From Methylobacterium brachythecii (lineage in GTDB: Bacteria > Pseudomonadota > Alphaproteobacteria > Rhizobiales > Beijerinckiaceae): 64,000 nt of DNA. Position 1 is the stretch's first letter. Each line of letters begins with the position of its first letter. Under the pieces are notes generated by a model, which was given only the letters and a program-made list of their open reading frames with translations, did not search any database and was not told where the DNA came from. Made by a program: the position numbers and the translations under genes. Shown here piece by piece: positions 25,148 through 34,939 of the stretch. The DNA is taken from assembly GCF_014196345.1 (NCBI RefSeq), contig NZ_JACIDN010000003.1:124001-188000 (forward strand), given 5' to 3'.

Positions 25148-27037
25148 TTGAGCGAGACGGACACCGTCAACGCGAACGTGGAGCGGCACGAGTTCGGTGC
25201 GGAGGTCGGGCGGCTGCTCGATCTCGTCGTTCATGCCCTCTACTCCGATCGCGAGATTTTTTTACGCGAGCTCGTCGCCAACGCAGCCGACGCCACCGAT
25301 CGCCGTCGCTTCGAGGCGCTGACGAACGAGGCTCTGGCGCTGCCGGCCGACGCCAAGATCCGCATCGCCCCCGACAAGGACGCCAAGACGCTGACGATTT
25401 CGGATTCCGGGATCGGCATGTCGAAAGAGGATCTTGCGAAGAACCTCGGCACCATTGCCCGCTCCGGCACCCGCGCCTTCTCGCAGGCGATTGGCGATGC
25501 CAAGCCCGCAGAAGGCGCCGAGGACAAGCGCCCGAGCCTGATCGGCCAGTTCGGCGTCGGCTTCTACTCGGCTTTCATGGTGGCCGATCGCGTCACCGTC
25601 ACCTCGCGCCAGGCCGGCACGGACGACGCGTGGCGCTGGGCCTCCGATGGCCAGGGCAGCTACACGATCGAGAAGGCCGATCGGGACCAGCCTGGCACGG
25701 ACATCGTCCTCAACCTCAAGGACGATGCCGGCGAGTACCTGGAGAGCTACCGGCTCGACCATGTCGTGAAGAAGTGGGCCGACAACATCGCCGTGCCGAT
25801 CGCCATCGTCGGCGAGGAGGGCAAGGAAGAGGCCGCCAACCAGGGCACCGCCCTGTGGCGCAAAGCCAAGTCCGAGATCACGGAAGAGCAGTACAAGGAG
25901 TTCTACCGCACGGTCAGCCACAACTTCGACGAGCCCTGGGCGACGCTGCACTGGCGGGCCGAGGGTGCGCTGGAATTCTCCGGCCTGCTCTTCGTGCCGG
26001 GTATGAAGCCGTTCATGCCGGTGGAGGACGACCGCCGCTCCAAGGTCCGGCTGCACGTGCGCCGCATGTTCATCACCGACGAGGCCGAGCTGCTGCCGAA
26101 CTGGCTGCGCTTCGTCGCGGGCGTGGTCGATACCGACGACCTGCCGCTCAACGTCTCGCGCGAGATGCTGCAATCGACCCCGGCGCTTCAGAAGATCCGC
26201 CGCGCCGTGACGACCCGCGTGGTCAACGAGCTGACCAACCGCTCGAAGAACGCCGAGAAGCAGGACGAGTACCTGAAGTTCTTCGAGAATTTCGGGCCGG
26301 TCCTCAAGGAAGGCATCTACGAGGATTTCGAGCGCCGCGCCGAGATCGCCCCGCTGCTGCGCTTCCGCTCGACCACGCAAGAGGGCTGGACCACGCTCGG
26401 CGAGTACGTCTCGCGCATGAAGCCGGAACAGGAGGCGATCTACTACCTCGTCGCCGACGACGCCGACGCGGCGAAGAAGTCTCCACAGCTCGAGGGCTTC
26501 GCCGCCCGTGGGGTCGAGGTGCTGCTGCTCTCCGACCATGTCGACGCCTTCTGGCCGGAGCAGTTGGCCAAGTTCGAGGAGAAGTCGCTTCGCTCGGTGA
26601 CCCAGGCCTCGGCCGACCTCGCCAAGCTGAAGCCCGAGGGTGAGACCTCCGAGACGCCGGAGGCCGACAAGCTCGTCGCCGCCCTCAAGCTCGCCCTGGA
26701 GAAGGACGTCTCCGAGGTGCGCACCACCGACCGTCTCGTCGACAGCGCCGTGGTGCTGGCCTCCTCCGGCATGGGCCCCGACCTGCAGATGCAGCGCCTG
26801 ATGCGCCGTGCCGGCCGCAGCTTCGGCGGCGGCAATCCGATCCTGGAGATCAACCCGCGCCACCCGCTGATCCAGGCGCTCAGCGCGCGGGTCGAGGCCG
26901 GGGAGGACATCACCGAGCCAGCGGGCACGCTGCTCGACCTCGCCCGGATCCAGGACGGCGACACCCCGCGCGACCCGATCGGATTCGCCCGCGCAGTCGC
27001 GGCGGCACTGGCCGGCACCACGACGTCGGCCGGCTGA
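25148..27037 (+). CDS. htpG: Molecular chaperone HtpG (bacterial Hsp90)
   Basis: An ATP-dependent cytoplasmic chaperone of 629 aa. The N-terminal GHKL ATPase domain (about 1-225) has [40 protein letters not shown] and [18 protein letters not shown]. The middle domain includes [11 protein letters not shown] with the Arg that contacts the ATP phosphate, and the C-terminal dimerisation domain ends the protein. The TTG at 25148 was chosen because GGGAGA lies about 8 bases before it; a GTG at 25133 is possible but poorly spaced. Preceded by a terminator, so it should have its own promoter. Confidence 0.95.
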   Translation: MSETDTVNANVERHEFGAEVGRLLDLVVHALYSDREIFLRELVANAADATDRRRFEALTNEALALPADAKIRIAPDKDAKTLTISDSGIGMSKEDLAKNLGTIARSGTRAFSQAIGDAKPAEGAEDKRPSLIGQFGVGFYSAFMVADRVTVTSRQAGTDDAWRWASDGQGSYTIEKADRDQPGTDIVLNLKDDAGEYLESYRLDHVVKKWADNIAVPIAIVGEEGKEEAANQGTALWRKAKSEITEEQYKEFYRTVSHNFDEPWATLHWRAEGALEFSGLLFVPGMKPFMPVEDDRRSKVRLHVRRMFITDEAELLPNWLRFVAGVVDTDDLPLNVSREMLQSTPALQKIRRAVTTRVVNELTNRSKNAEKQDEYLKFFENFGPVLKEGIYEDFERRAEIAPLLRFRSTTQEGWTTLGEYVSRMKPEQEAIYYLVADDADAAKKSPQLEGFAARGVEVLLLSDHVDAFWPEQLAKFEEKSLRSVTQASADLAKLKPEGETSETPEADKLVAALKLALEKDVSEVRTTDRLVDSAVVLASSGMGPDLQMQRLMRRAGRSFGGGNPILEINPRHPLIQALSARVEAGEDITEPAGTLLDLARIQDGDTPRDPIGFARAVAAALAGTTTSAG

Positions 27038-27045
27038 AGCTGAGC

Positions 27046-27071
27046 GGCGGCCCGTTGACAGCCGGGCCGCC
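27046..27071. repeat. GC-rich stem-loop after htpG
   Basis: GGCGGCCCG (27046-27054) pairs perfectly with CGGGCCGCC (27063-27071), loop of eight bases. It lies 8 bp after the htpG stop and just before the next gene. There is no T tract, so it is a weak terminator candidate or a barrier to mRNA decay. Confidence 0.4.
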
Positions 27072-27090
27072 GACAGCCGAGGTGAGGGCG

Positions 27091-27381
27091 ATGGCCACCG
27101 ACTCTTCGCCCCTCTCCCACGCCTCGCGACGCGATGGCCCCATCGCCCTGGCCATCGCCGCCGTCGTGGTCGCAACGGTGGTGATCGGAGCCCTGGCGCC
27201 TGGCGTCCCGCACAAGCCGGCGCCGGCTGCGGCGGTGTTCCCCGACAGCGATCCGACCTGTGCCGAATGGAGCGACGGCTGCCGCGCCTGCATGCGGACG
27301 CCCGACGGTCCGGTCTGTTCGACCCCCGGCATCGCCTGCACGGCCGGCCAACAGGAATGCCTGCGCCGCGCGACGCCGTGA
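27091..27381 (+). CDS. Small membrane-anchored cysteine-rich protein
   Basis: A 96-aa protein from ATG 27091, with GGTGAGGG as ribosome-binding sequence. One hydrophobic helix (ALAIAAVVVATVVIGALAPG, about 19-38) anchors it, probably with the C-terminal part in the periplasm. That part has six cysteines in CAEWSDGCRAC, VCSTPGIAC and QQECLRR, likely disulfide-bonded. No family recognised. The stop overlaps the gluQ start by 4 bp, so the two genes are coupled, though I see no functional link. Confidence 0.6.
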   Translation: MATDSSPLSHASRRDGPIALAIAAVVVATVVIGALAPGVPHKPAPAAAVFPDSDPTCAEWSDGCRACMRTPDGPVCSTPGIACTAGQQECLRRATP

Positions 27382-28247
27382 GCACGCCGCTCCTCCGTTT
27401 CGCCCCGAGCCCGAATGGCCGCCTGCATCTCGGCCATGCCTATTCCGCCCTGCTCAACGACGCGACCGCGCGGCGGCTCGGGGGGCGCTGCCTGTTGCGG
27501 ATCGAGGACATCGATCCGGTTCGCTCACGGTTGGAGCTGATCGCGGCGATCGAGGATGACCTCGGCTGGCTCGGGCTCGCCTATGAGCGACCCGTCCGGC
27601 GGCAATCGGAGCATATGAGCGTCTATCGCGCGGCGCTCGATCCGCTGATCGCGCGAGGCCTGGCCTATCCCTGCTTCTGCTCGCGGGGGACGATCCAGGC
27701 GCGGGTCGCGCAGACGCGCGCGGAAGGGGCGGCGATCGCCTGCGACCCTGATGGCGCGCCGCTCTATCCGGGCAGCTGCCGTATCTTGTCCGGAGAAGAG
27801 GCGGCGGCGCTTCGCGCCCAGGGCGCGCCGCATACCTGGCGACTCGACATGGCTTGCGCGCTCGATGAGGCGCCGGGTCCATACGCTTTCCGGTGCTTCG
27901 AGCCGGACGGCTCCGAAACTGACGTTCCGGCCGACCCATCGCGCTGGGGCGATGTGGTGATCGCGCGGCGGGACGTGCCGACGAGCTACCATCTCTCCGT
28001 CGTTCTCGACGATGATGCCCAGGGCATCAGCCACGTCGTTCGCGGTGCCGATCTGCTCGCCGCGACCGACCTGCACGTGCTGCTGCAACGCCTGCTCGGG
28101 CTCCGCTCACCGGCCTATCACCACCACCGGCTGATCATGGCCGAGGACGGCGAGAAACTCGCCAAGTCGCGCGGCTCGGAGACATTGGGCGACCTGCGCG
28201 CGGGGGGGATCAACGCGGCCGAGATCCGAGCCAAGCTCGGGTTCTGA
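27378..28247 (+). CDS. gluQ: Glutamyl-Q tRNA(Asp) synthetase GluQ
   Basis: GluQ glutamylates queuosine at position 34 of tRNA(Asp) and lacks the anticodon-binding domain of GluRS. The 289-aa product fits: LLRFAPSPNGRLHLGHAYSA carries the HIGH-type motif, CLLRIEDIDPVR follows, and EDGEKLAKSRGSETLG carries the KMSKS-type loop. CFCSR (about residue 98) with a later Cys forms the partial zinc site usual in the family. The GTG start at 27378 overlaps the preceding stop by 4 bp. Confidence 0.92.
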   Translation: MSTPLLRFAPSPNGRLHLGHAYSALLNDATARRLGGRCLLRIEDIDPVRSRLELIAAIEDDLGWLGLAYERPVRRQSEHMSVYRAALDPLIARGLAYPCFCSRGTIQARVAQTRAEGAAIACDPDGAPLYPGSCRILSGEEAAALRAQGAPHTWRLDMACALDEAPGPYAFRCFEPDGSETDVPADPSRWGDVVIARRDVPTSYHLSVVLDDDAQGISHVVRGADLLAATDLHVLLQRLLGLRSPAYHHHRLIMAEDGEKLAKSRGSETLGDLRAGGINAAEIRAKLGF

Positions 28248-28320
28248 GCTTCCACTCGCCGACACCCACCTCATCATGAGGACTGGGGAGGGGGCCACCA
28301 GCCGAGGCACCCCACGAGGG

Positions 28321-30644
28321 TCACCGCATCGCGTCGCGCTGCGCCATGGTCGTTGCGGTTTTCGACTTCTGCATCGTCGCCTCGATCTGGTCGCGCTGGC
28401 GCTTGAACTCGGCGAGCAGGCGGCCGTCGAGTTCGCGGCCGCGGGGGACGCGGATCTTCAGCGGGTCGACGAAGTGGCCGTTGATGATCACCTCGTAGTG
28501 CAGGTGGGGGCCGGTCGAAAGGCCGGTCGTGCCCACGTAGCCGATCACCTGGCCCTGGGTGACGCGGGCGCCTTCTCGCACGCCGCGGGCGAAGCGCGAC
28601 ATGTGGTTGTATGTCGTGATGTAGCCGTTGATGTGCTGGATCTCGACGCGCTGGCCGTAGCCCGACGACCACTCCGCCTTGATCACCGTGCCGTTGCCGG
28701 CGGCGAGGATCGGCGTGCCGATCGCGTTCGCCCAGTCGACGCCGGTATGGAGCTTGGCATAGCCAAGCACCGGGTGGCGGCGGTAACCGTAGCCCGAGCG
28801 CAGGATGCCGTCGGCGATCGGCTTGCGCATCAGGAACTTCTTGAGCGAGCGGCCCTGCTCGTCGAGGTAGTCGACCGAGCCGTCGTCGGGCGACTGGAAG
28901 CGATAGATCTTGCGGGTCTCGCCGGACAGGTTGAGCGAGGTGTAGAGCAGTTCCGGTCGCTCGTTGGCGCTCGCCCCCGAATCCTCGTCGTAGCTGTAAA
29001 ACACGTCGAGGCTGTCGCCGGTGGAGATCCGGCGCTGGAAGTCGACGTCGTAGCTGAACACCCGGACGATGTCCTCGAGAGCCGTCTTCGGGATCTCGTG
29101 ACGCGCGGCCGTTTCGTAGAGGCTTTGGTAGAGGCGCGGACCGGAGCCGGTCTCCTCCTCGTCGTCGTCATCGTCGGCCGCGTTGGCCTGGGGCTGCGGC
29201 TTGCCGTCCTGGATCTCGTCGCTCGGCGGCGCCACCGAGACGAAGCTGCCGCGATCGTTCATCGCGGCAATCGCCTCGACGCCCTTCTCGCCGTAGAGCA
29301 CGACGCGGGTGACGCGGCGGCCGTCTCCGGGCTTCGGCCCGGGCGCGATCTGCACGCGGAACTGCTGGCCCTCCGTGAGAGCCGCCGTCTTGGTCTTGCC
29401 GCCGAGCGCCGTGACGATGCCGCGGATCGCGTCCTCGCTCACCAGACCGGTCGCCTTCAACACCGTCTCGATCGTGTCACCGCGCTTGAGCGCCAAGTCG
29501 CGCTCCTCGACGAGGGCGGCTTCGCCCGTCTTCAACTCGACCTTGCCAAGGCTGGTGACGTTCTCGGGCACCACGAGCACGTCGATCGACTTGAACGGGC
29601 TGCCGTCCTTGCCGGCGATCCCGGCAGTGTCGAACCCGGCGGAGGCGGAGCCCGGCTGCAGCGTGCGCGAGAGCATGATCTGCGGCGCGATCGGCAGCGC
29701 CGTGCGCCGTCCGACCTCGGCGGTGAGGCGGCGCTCCTCCTCGACCTGAGCCGTGACGTCGTCGTCCGTGAGTGCCGGCGCGCTCGCATCCATCGGCAGA
29801 TCGCCGAGATCGCGCTTGATCACGCTGACTTCGGCGCCGGGCCCCTCGGCCGCCGCGCCCGGATCCGATGCGCGGTCCTGCGGCTCCTCCGACGTGATCT
29901 TCATCGGATCGAACTTCGGCACGTCGGTCGCGAACACGCCCGTCTGCATCGACAGGGCCGTCGAGACGCGCACGAACGGTTTGACCTTGATGATCTCGCG
30001 GTCGCCGAGCCTCACCGTGACCGGCGTGCGGAAGGTCTGTTTGGCGGAGGCGATCATCAGGTTGCGCACGAGGCGGTCGCCCTTGCGCGCCACGCTTGCG
30101 CCGTCCTCGCCCACCTCGCGCCGGGAAGAGAGCGTCACCTTCTCGGGCATCGCCGCGAAGGAGGCGCCGCTGGTCAGTGAGACCTGGATAGCGGCGCCGA
30201 GCAGGGCCGCGCCGGTGATGCCGGTGAGAGCGCTGGCGCAGAGCCAGCGCAGGTTGACGTCGCGACGGTCGACCTGCGTCGCCTCGCCGCCGGCCATGTC
30301 GAGCGGCGGCTCAATGCCGCGCTCGAACAGGCGCGAGGGGCGCCCGCTGGAGGGGCTGCCGGCCTCGCCGATCTTGAGCCGCGCACGGGTCAACGGCGTA
30401 CCATGGTCAAGGGTCTCGGGCTCCGGGACGTCAGGTCGCTCGATGAGGGGAAGCCGGTCCGGCGTGGGCACGAAAGTGCCGCGCGGATCAGCTCTCGGAT
30501 CGAGCGAGGGGCGTCTCCCATCGTGTCGAGGCCCAGCGTGTCGAGATTGAGGCGCAGGCCGCCTCCGGAGGCGGTCCGCACCGGTTCGTCGGGAGACGAA
30601 ACGGCGTCTGCCGGATCGCCCTTCGTCACGCCCCCATCTAGCAT
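28321..30644 (-). CDS. M23 family metallopeptidase (murein endopeptidase-like), apparent N-terminal frameshift
   Basis: A membrane-anchored peptidoglycan hydrolase. A hydrophobic anchor (WLCASALTGITGAALLGAAI) lies near 30190-30260, followed by LysM/OapA-like linker regions and a C-terminal M23 domain (about 28450-28850). That domain has LRSGYGYRRHPVLGYAKLHT, whose HTGVDWA supplies metal His and Asp, and GPHLHYEV with the last His. The main frame is open back to 30657, but its first 60 residues are Arg-rich shadow sequence. Typical coding sequence from 30644 (MLDGGVTKGDPADAVSSPDE) to about 30490 is in a different frame. The shift near 30470-30500 is either a sequencing error or a real mutation; GTG 30471 could be a rescue start. 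Confidence 0.85.
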
Positions 30645-30762
30645 GGATTGCGTGCAATCCGTCCAGCGCGGGCTGTCACTGCATGGAGACACCCGACCTC
30701 TTCCGCCGTGCTCAGCCGCTAGACTGTATTGACGGCTGGATGGGCCAGGCCCTAGCTCAAGC

Positions 30763-30933
30763 TCGACGGTTCCCGAAAGGGATCAAAAGGGAACGCGGTG
30801 AGGGGCTTGCCCCGATGCCGCGGCTGCCCCCGCAACTGTAAGCGGAGAGCCTTCCGCCACCTGTGTCACTGGGTACCTCACCCGGGAAGACGGATGGAAG
30901 GCAGTGACCCGTGAGCCAGGAGACCTACCGTCA
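30763..30933 (+). ncRNA. Cobalamin riboswitch (B12 element)
   Basis: Consensus segments are in the right order: GGTTCCCGAAAGGGATCAAA with AAGGGAA (about 30769-30795), GGTGAGG, GCTGCCCCCGCAACTGTAA (about 30824-30842), a CACTG/CAGTG pair, GGGAAGACGGATGGAAGGCA, and the B12 box GTGAGCCAGGAGACC (30911-30925). It ends about 125 bp before the btuB start, so adenosylcobalamin binding should lower expression of the uptake operon. Confidence 0.93.
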
Positions 30934-31059
30934 GTCGTGGTCACACGCGAAACGCGTCGGGCGGGGTGCCCTGGCGGGTGTCGAAGCCTACGGCCGTGTC
31001 CGTTCGGTGAGACCTCGTTCGCGGTGACGTGCCACTGCCGTCGCCCGAGGTCCGTTCCC

Positions 31060-33054
31060 GTGTCCCATCTCACTTCCCCCGCGCTCAGGCGCGCCCTTTC
31101 GTCATGCGTGGCGTTCACGCTCCTGGGTGGTCTGCCAGCCCTCGCGCAGCAGACGGTCGCGCCCCTCGCGAACAGCCGCCCGGGAACGGCCGAGACGCTC
31201 GAGGAGATCTCCGTCAGCGCCACCGGCGTGCCGACCCCGGTCTCGCAGACCGGTTCGAGCGTCACGGTGCTGACCGCCGAGACGCTCGAGCAGCAGCAGC
31301 GCCGCACGGTGCCCGATGCGCTGCAGCAGGTGCCCGGCCTCAACGTCGTCCAGACCGGCGGTCCGGGCGGACAGAGCTCGGTCTTCATCCGCGGCGCGAA
31401 TTCCAATCACACGAAGGTTCTCATCGACGGGATCGATGCGAGCGACCCGTCGAACCCGAACGGCTCGTTCGACTTCGCGCATCTGCTCACCGACGACCTC
31501 TCGCGGATCGAGGTGCTGCGCGGGCCGCAGAGTGGTCTCTACGGCGCCGACGCCATCGGCGGCGTGGTCTCCTTCACCACCAAGCGCGGCGAAGGGCCGA
31601 TGAGGATCACGACCCGCGTCGAGGGCGGGTCCTACGGCACCTTCAACCAGAGTGGCCGCATCAGCGGCTCTCAGGACGGCTTCGACTACTCGGTCTCGGT
31701 GGCCCACTTCCGGGCCGCGGCGACGCCGGTCACGCCGCTCGATCTCGTGCCGCCCCGCGGCCCACGTCGCCCGAATTACTACGACAACGAGACCATCTCG
31801 GCGAAGCTCGGCTACCAGGTGACGGATGAGTTCCGCATCAACTCGATCACGCGCTTCAGCAACGCGACGCTGCGCTTCAATACCGACGATTACAGCCAGT
31901 TCCCGGCCGTCCTGTTCGGCACTGTCCGCAACGAGCAGGGCAATCAGCAGATCTATACGCGCAACGAGGCCGAGTGGACGCCGATCGCCGGCTTTCACAA
32001 CGTCTTCGCGATCAACTATTCGAATCTGTTCAATCGCAATGCGAGCGACATCTACAACCCGCTGGCGCTGATCCCGAATACGAATACCGGCGAGCGCCTA
32101 CGCTACGAGTATCGCGGCGACTATCTGCTGTCGCCCGGCAACCTGATCCTGTTCGGCGCGCAGCGCGACGAGGAGCGCCTGTTCAACTCCGACCCGAATC
32201 CATTCGGGACCGGCGATCTGAAGGCGCGTAACGGCAATACCGCCGGCTATGTCGAGGCGCAGCTCACGCCCTTCGATCGCGCCGCCCTCGTGGCCAACCT
32301 GCGCCATGACGAGAACGATGCTTTCGGTCCTGCCACCACCTTCCGCGTGGCGCCGAGCTACGTGCTCCCCTTCTCGGAGACCCGCATCAAGGGCAGCATC
32401 GGCACCGGCTTCAAGACGCCGACCCTGTACCAACTCTACGTCAACATCCCGTCTTTCGGACAGATCGCCAATCCCAACCTGAAGCCTGAGGAAAGCTTCG
32501 GCTACGACGCCGGTTTCGAGCAGCCGCTCGGCGACCGCGTGCTGGTCGGCGCAACCTATTTCCACAACGATTACAAGAACCTGATCCAGACTCTGTTCTT
32601 GCCCGGCTTCCAGTACAGCTACGAGAATATTGGCAAGGCCGAATCCTACGGTGCGGAAGCCTTTGCCTCGGTGAAGTTCACGGACACGCTGTCGGGCCGG
32701 ATCGACTACACGAACACGGTCACGAAGGACGAGGTTAGCAACCTCGAACTCCTGCGCCGGCCCCGCCACAAGGGCAGCGCGACCGCTCTCTGGTCGCCGC
32801 TGCCGGGCCTGACCCTCAGCGGTACGCTCGTCGTGATCGGCCCCTTCGTGGACGGCAATCGCGACTTCTCGATCCCCCGCTTGAAGAATCCCGGCTTCAC
32901 CACAGTCAACTTCGCCGTGAATTACGACATCAACGAATCCGTCAGCGTGTTCGGCCGCGTCGATAACCTGTTCGACCGCCGCTACGAGAACCCCACCGGG
33001 TTCCTCGGACAGGGCCTCGCCGTGTATGGCGGTGTCCGCGTGAGCACCTTCTGA
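31060..33054 (+). CDS. btuB: TonB-dependent vitamin B12 outer-membrane receptor BtuB
   Basis: A 664-aa outer-membrane receptor for cobalamin. A signal peptide (LRRALSSCVAFTLLGGLPAL then AQQ) is followed by the TonB box region ETLEEISVSATGVPTP, a plug domain (SSVTVLTAETLEQQQRRTVP; VFIRGANSNHTKVLIDGIDA; RIEVLRGPQSGLYGADAIGG) and a beta barrel ending in VYGGVRVSTF with a terminal Phe. I chose GTG 31060 because AGGT lies upstream and the signal peptide follows; GTG 31024 is the alternative. It is directly downstream of the cobalamin riboswitch and 5 bp before btuF. Confidence 0.93.
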   Translation: MSHLTSPALRRALSSCVAFTLLGGLPALAQQTVAPLANSRPGTAETLEEISVSATGVPTPVSQTGSSVTVLTAETLEQQQRRTVPDALQQVPGLNVVQTGGPGGQSSVFIRGANSNHTKVLIDGIDASDPSNPNGSFDFAHLLTDDLSRIEVLRGPQSGLYGADAIGGVVSFTTKRGEGPMRITTRVEGGSYGTFNQSGRISGSQDGFDYSVSVAHFRAAATPVTPLDLVPPRGPRRPNYYDNETISAKLGYQVTDEFRINSITRFSNATLRFNTDDYSQFPAVLFGTVRNEQGNQQIYTRNEAEWTPIAGFHNVFAINYSNLFNRNASDIYNPLALIPNTNTGERLRYEYRGDYLLSPGNLILFGAQRDEERLFNSDPNPFGTGDLKARNGNTAGYVEAQLTPFDRAALVANLRHDENDAFGPATTFRVAPSYVLPFSETRIKGSIGTGFKTPTLYQLYVNIPSFGQIANPNLKPEESFGYDAGFEQPLGDRVLVGATYFHNDYKNLIQTLFLPGFQYSYENIGKAESYGAEAFASVKFTDTLSGRIDYTNTVTKDEVSNLELLRRPRHKGSATALWSPLPGLTLSGTLVVIGPFVDGNRDFSIPRLKNPGFTTVNFAVNYDINESVSVFGRVDNLFDRRYENPTGFLGQGLAVYGGVRVSTF

Positions 33055-33059
33055 GGACG

Positions 33060-33917
33060 ATGCGAAACCTGGCTCTCCTCTCTGCGGCGACGCTGGCGGC
33101 CTGCTTGGCCGCCGGCATCGTCGCGGCGGCGGAGGCGCCCCTGCCGGCGCACCCAGTCCGCGTCGTCTCGATGAACCTCTGCGCGGACGAACTCGTGCTG
33201 CGGCTCGCCGACCGCGATCAGATCGCGGCGGTGACTTGGCTCGCGCGCGATCCCCGCGGCTCTTCCGTCTTCGCGGAGGCGGCCGGCGTGCCGCTGACGC
33301 GGGGGCTGTCCGAAGAGGTGATCGCCCTGAAACCCGATCTCGTGATCGCCGGGGCCTTCACCACGCGCAGCGCCGTCGGCATGCTGAAACGGATCGGGAT
33401 GCCGATGCTCGAACTCGGCCTGCCGGGGGATTTCGAGGGCGTCCGTGCGCAGATCCGAACGGTCGCGAAGGCGCTCGGCCACCCCGATCGCGGCGAGGCC
33501 CTGGTCGCCGATCTCGACAGGGGGCTCGAGACGGTCGCGGCAGCACCCCGGCCTCTGCGTGCGCTGGTGATGCGGCCAAACGGCTTCACCGTCGCTCCGG
33601 GCTCCCTCGGAGACGCGGTCATCCGCGCGGCCGGTCTCGTCAACGTCGCGGCAGAGATCGGGCGCGATCGCTCCGGGCAGGTTCCGCTCGAAGCCGCCGC
33701 CTTCGCCGAGGCCGACCTCATCGTCCTCGACGATTCCGGCAGCGGCACGCCGTCGCTCGCCGACGCTCTGCTGCATCACCCGGTGCTGGAGCAGCTTCGA
33801 CGGGAGGGGCGCACCGTTTCCATCCCGAACCGGCTCTGGAACTGTCCAGGGTCGCAGGTGGCGGAGGTGGTCAAGCGGTTGGCGAAGGCTGCACGAGAGC
33901 GGACGGTCCTCCAATGA
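33060..33917 (+). CDS. btuF: Cobalamin ABC transporter substrate-binding protein BtuF
   Basis: A 285-aa periplasmic B12-binding protein. The signal peptide is LLSAATLAACLAAGIVAAAE. The mature part opens RVVSMNLCADELVLRLADRD, usual for this group, and EVIALKPDLVIAGAFTT marks the first lobe of a cluster A-II (FecB/BtuF-type) fold. PNRLWNCPGSQVAEVVKRLA closes the second lobe. It would hand cobalamin to BtuCD. The stop overlaps btuC (ATGA). Confidence 0.88.
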   Translation: MRNLALLSAATLAACLAAGIVAAAEAPLPAHPVRVVSMNLCADELVLRLADRDQIAAVTWLARDPRGSSVFAEAAGVPLTRGLSEEVIALKPDLVIAGAFTTRSAVGMLKRIGMPMLELGLPGDFEGVRAQIRTVAKALGHPDRGEALVADLDRGLETVAAAPRPLRALVMRPNGFTVAPGSLGDAVIRAAGLVNVAAEIGRDRSGQVPLEAAAFAEADLIVLDDSGSGTPSLADALLHHPVLEQLRREGRTVSIPNRLWNCPGSQVAEVVKRLAKAARERTVLQ

Positions 33918-34939
33918 GTGCACCCTTGCGGCCTGCTATCGTCGAACGATCCCGCCCTGGCCGCTTGCTCGTGCCGGCGCTCGCCATTCTCGTCGGGATG
34001 CTCGTCCTCGCCTCCATCGCCTGCGGTTACGCCGCCTTCGACGTGTCGGCTGCCTTCGCGGATTGGCTCGCCGGCCGCAACACGCTGCCGGCCCTGGTGC
34101 TGTCGGAGCTGCGCATCCCGCGGGCGCTGCTCGGGGCGCTCGTCGGCTTCAGCCTGGGGCTGACCGGAGCAGTGATGCAGGGCTACCTGCGCAATCCGCT
34201 CGCGGATCCCGGAATCCTCGGCATCTCCTCGGCTGCGGCCCTCGGCGCGGTGATCGTTTTTTACAGCGGCATGGCCGGGGCGCTCAGCCTCGCCCTGCCG
34301 CTCGGCGGGATCGCGGGCGCGGCCGGGGCGGCGCTTGCGATCAACCTGCTGGCCATGCGCGGCACCGGCACGCTGGGGCTGATCCTCGCGGGCGTCGGCC
34401 TGTCGAGCCTCGCCGGCGCGCTGACGGCGCTGGCCCTCAACTTCGCGCCGAACCCCTATGCCGCCCTCGAGATCGTCTTCTGGCTGATGGGTTCGCTGAC
34501 CGACCGCAGCATGGACCATGTGTGGCTCTGCTTGCCGCTGATGCTCGTCGGCTGGCTGCTGATGCTCTCCACTGGCCGTGCACTCGACGCGCTGTCCCTC
34601 GGCGAGGACACCGCGGCGAGCCTCGGGTTCGATCTCGTGTCGGTGCGGCTGCGCATCGTGACTGGCGCTGCGCTTGCAGTGGGAAGCGGCGTCGCGGTGA
34701 GCGGCGCAATCGGCTTCGTCGGGCTGGTGGTGCCGCATCTGGTGCGCCCGCTCGTCGGCGCCCGGCCTTCGGCGAGCCTCCTGCCGAGCGGGTTCGCGGG
34801 GGCCGCCCTGGTGCTGGTTGCCGACATCGCCGTGCGGCTGCTGCCGACGCGGCCGGAGCTCAAGCTCGGTGTGGTCACGGCCCTCGTCGGCGCGCCGTTC
34901 CTGATCGGCCTGCTGTTCCACCATCGGGGAAGGGGCTGA
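33914..34939 (+). CDS. btuC: Cobalamin ABC transporter permease BtuC
   Basis: A 341-aa FecCD-family permease with about ten membrane helices. LRIPRALLGALVGFSLGLTG and AVMQGYLRNPLADPGILGIS are the family hallmark; SGAIGFVGLVVPHLVRPLVG is the loop that touches the ATPase, and the C-terminal helix ends LLFHHRGRG. Specificity for B12 is inferred from the riboswitch and neighbours, since iron-siderophore permeases look alike. The start overlaps btuF and the stop shares one base with btuD. Confidence 0.9.
   Translation: MSAPLRPAIVERSRPGRLLVPALAILVGMLVLASIACGYAAFDVSAAFADWLAGRNTLPALVLSELRIPRALLGALVGFSLGLTGAVMQGYLRNPLADPGILGISSAAALGAVIVFYSGMAGALSLALPLGGIAGAAGAALAINLLAMRGTGTLGLILAGVGLSSLAGALTALALNFAPNPYAALEIVFWLMGSLTDRSMDHVWLCLPLMLVGWLLMLSTGRALDALSLGEDTAASLGFDLVSVRLRIVTGAALAVGSGVAVSGAIGFVGLVVPHLVRPLVGARPSASLLPSGFAGAALVLVADIAVRLLPTRPELKLGVVTALVGAPFLIGLLFHHRGRG

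Noticed and set aside
28276-30180. A 634-codon plus-strand frame opposite the M23 peptidase
   Set aside because: Shadow of the peptidase gene: low-complexity Arg/Ala/Val composition and no recognisable motif.
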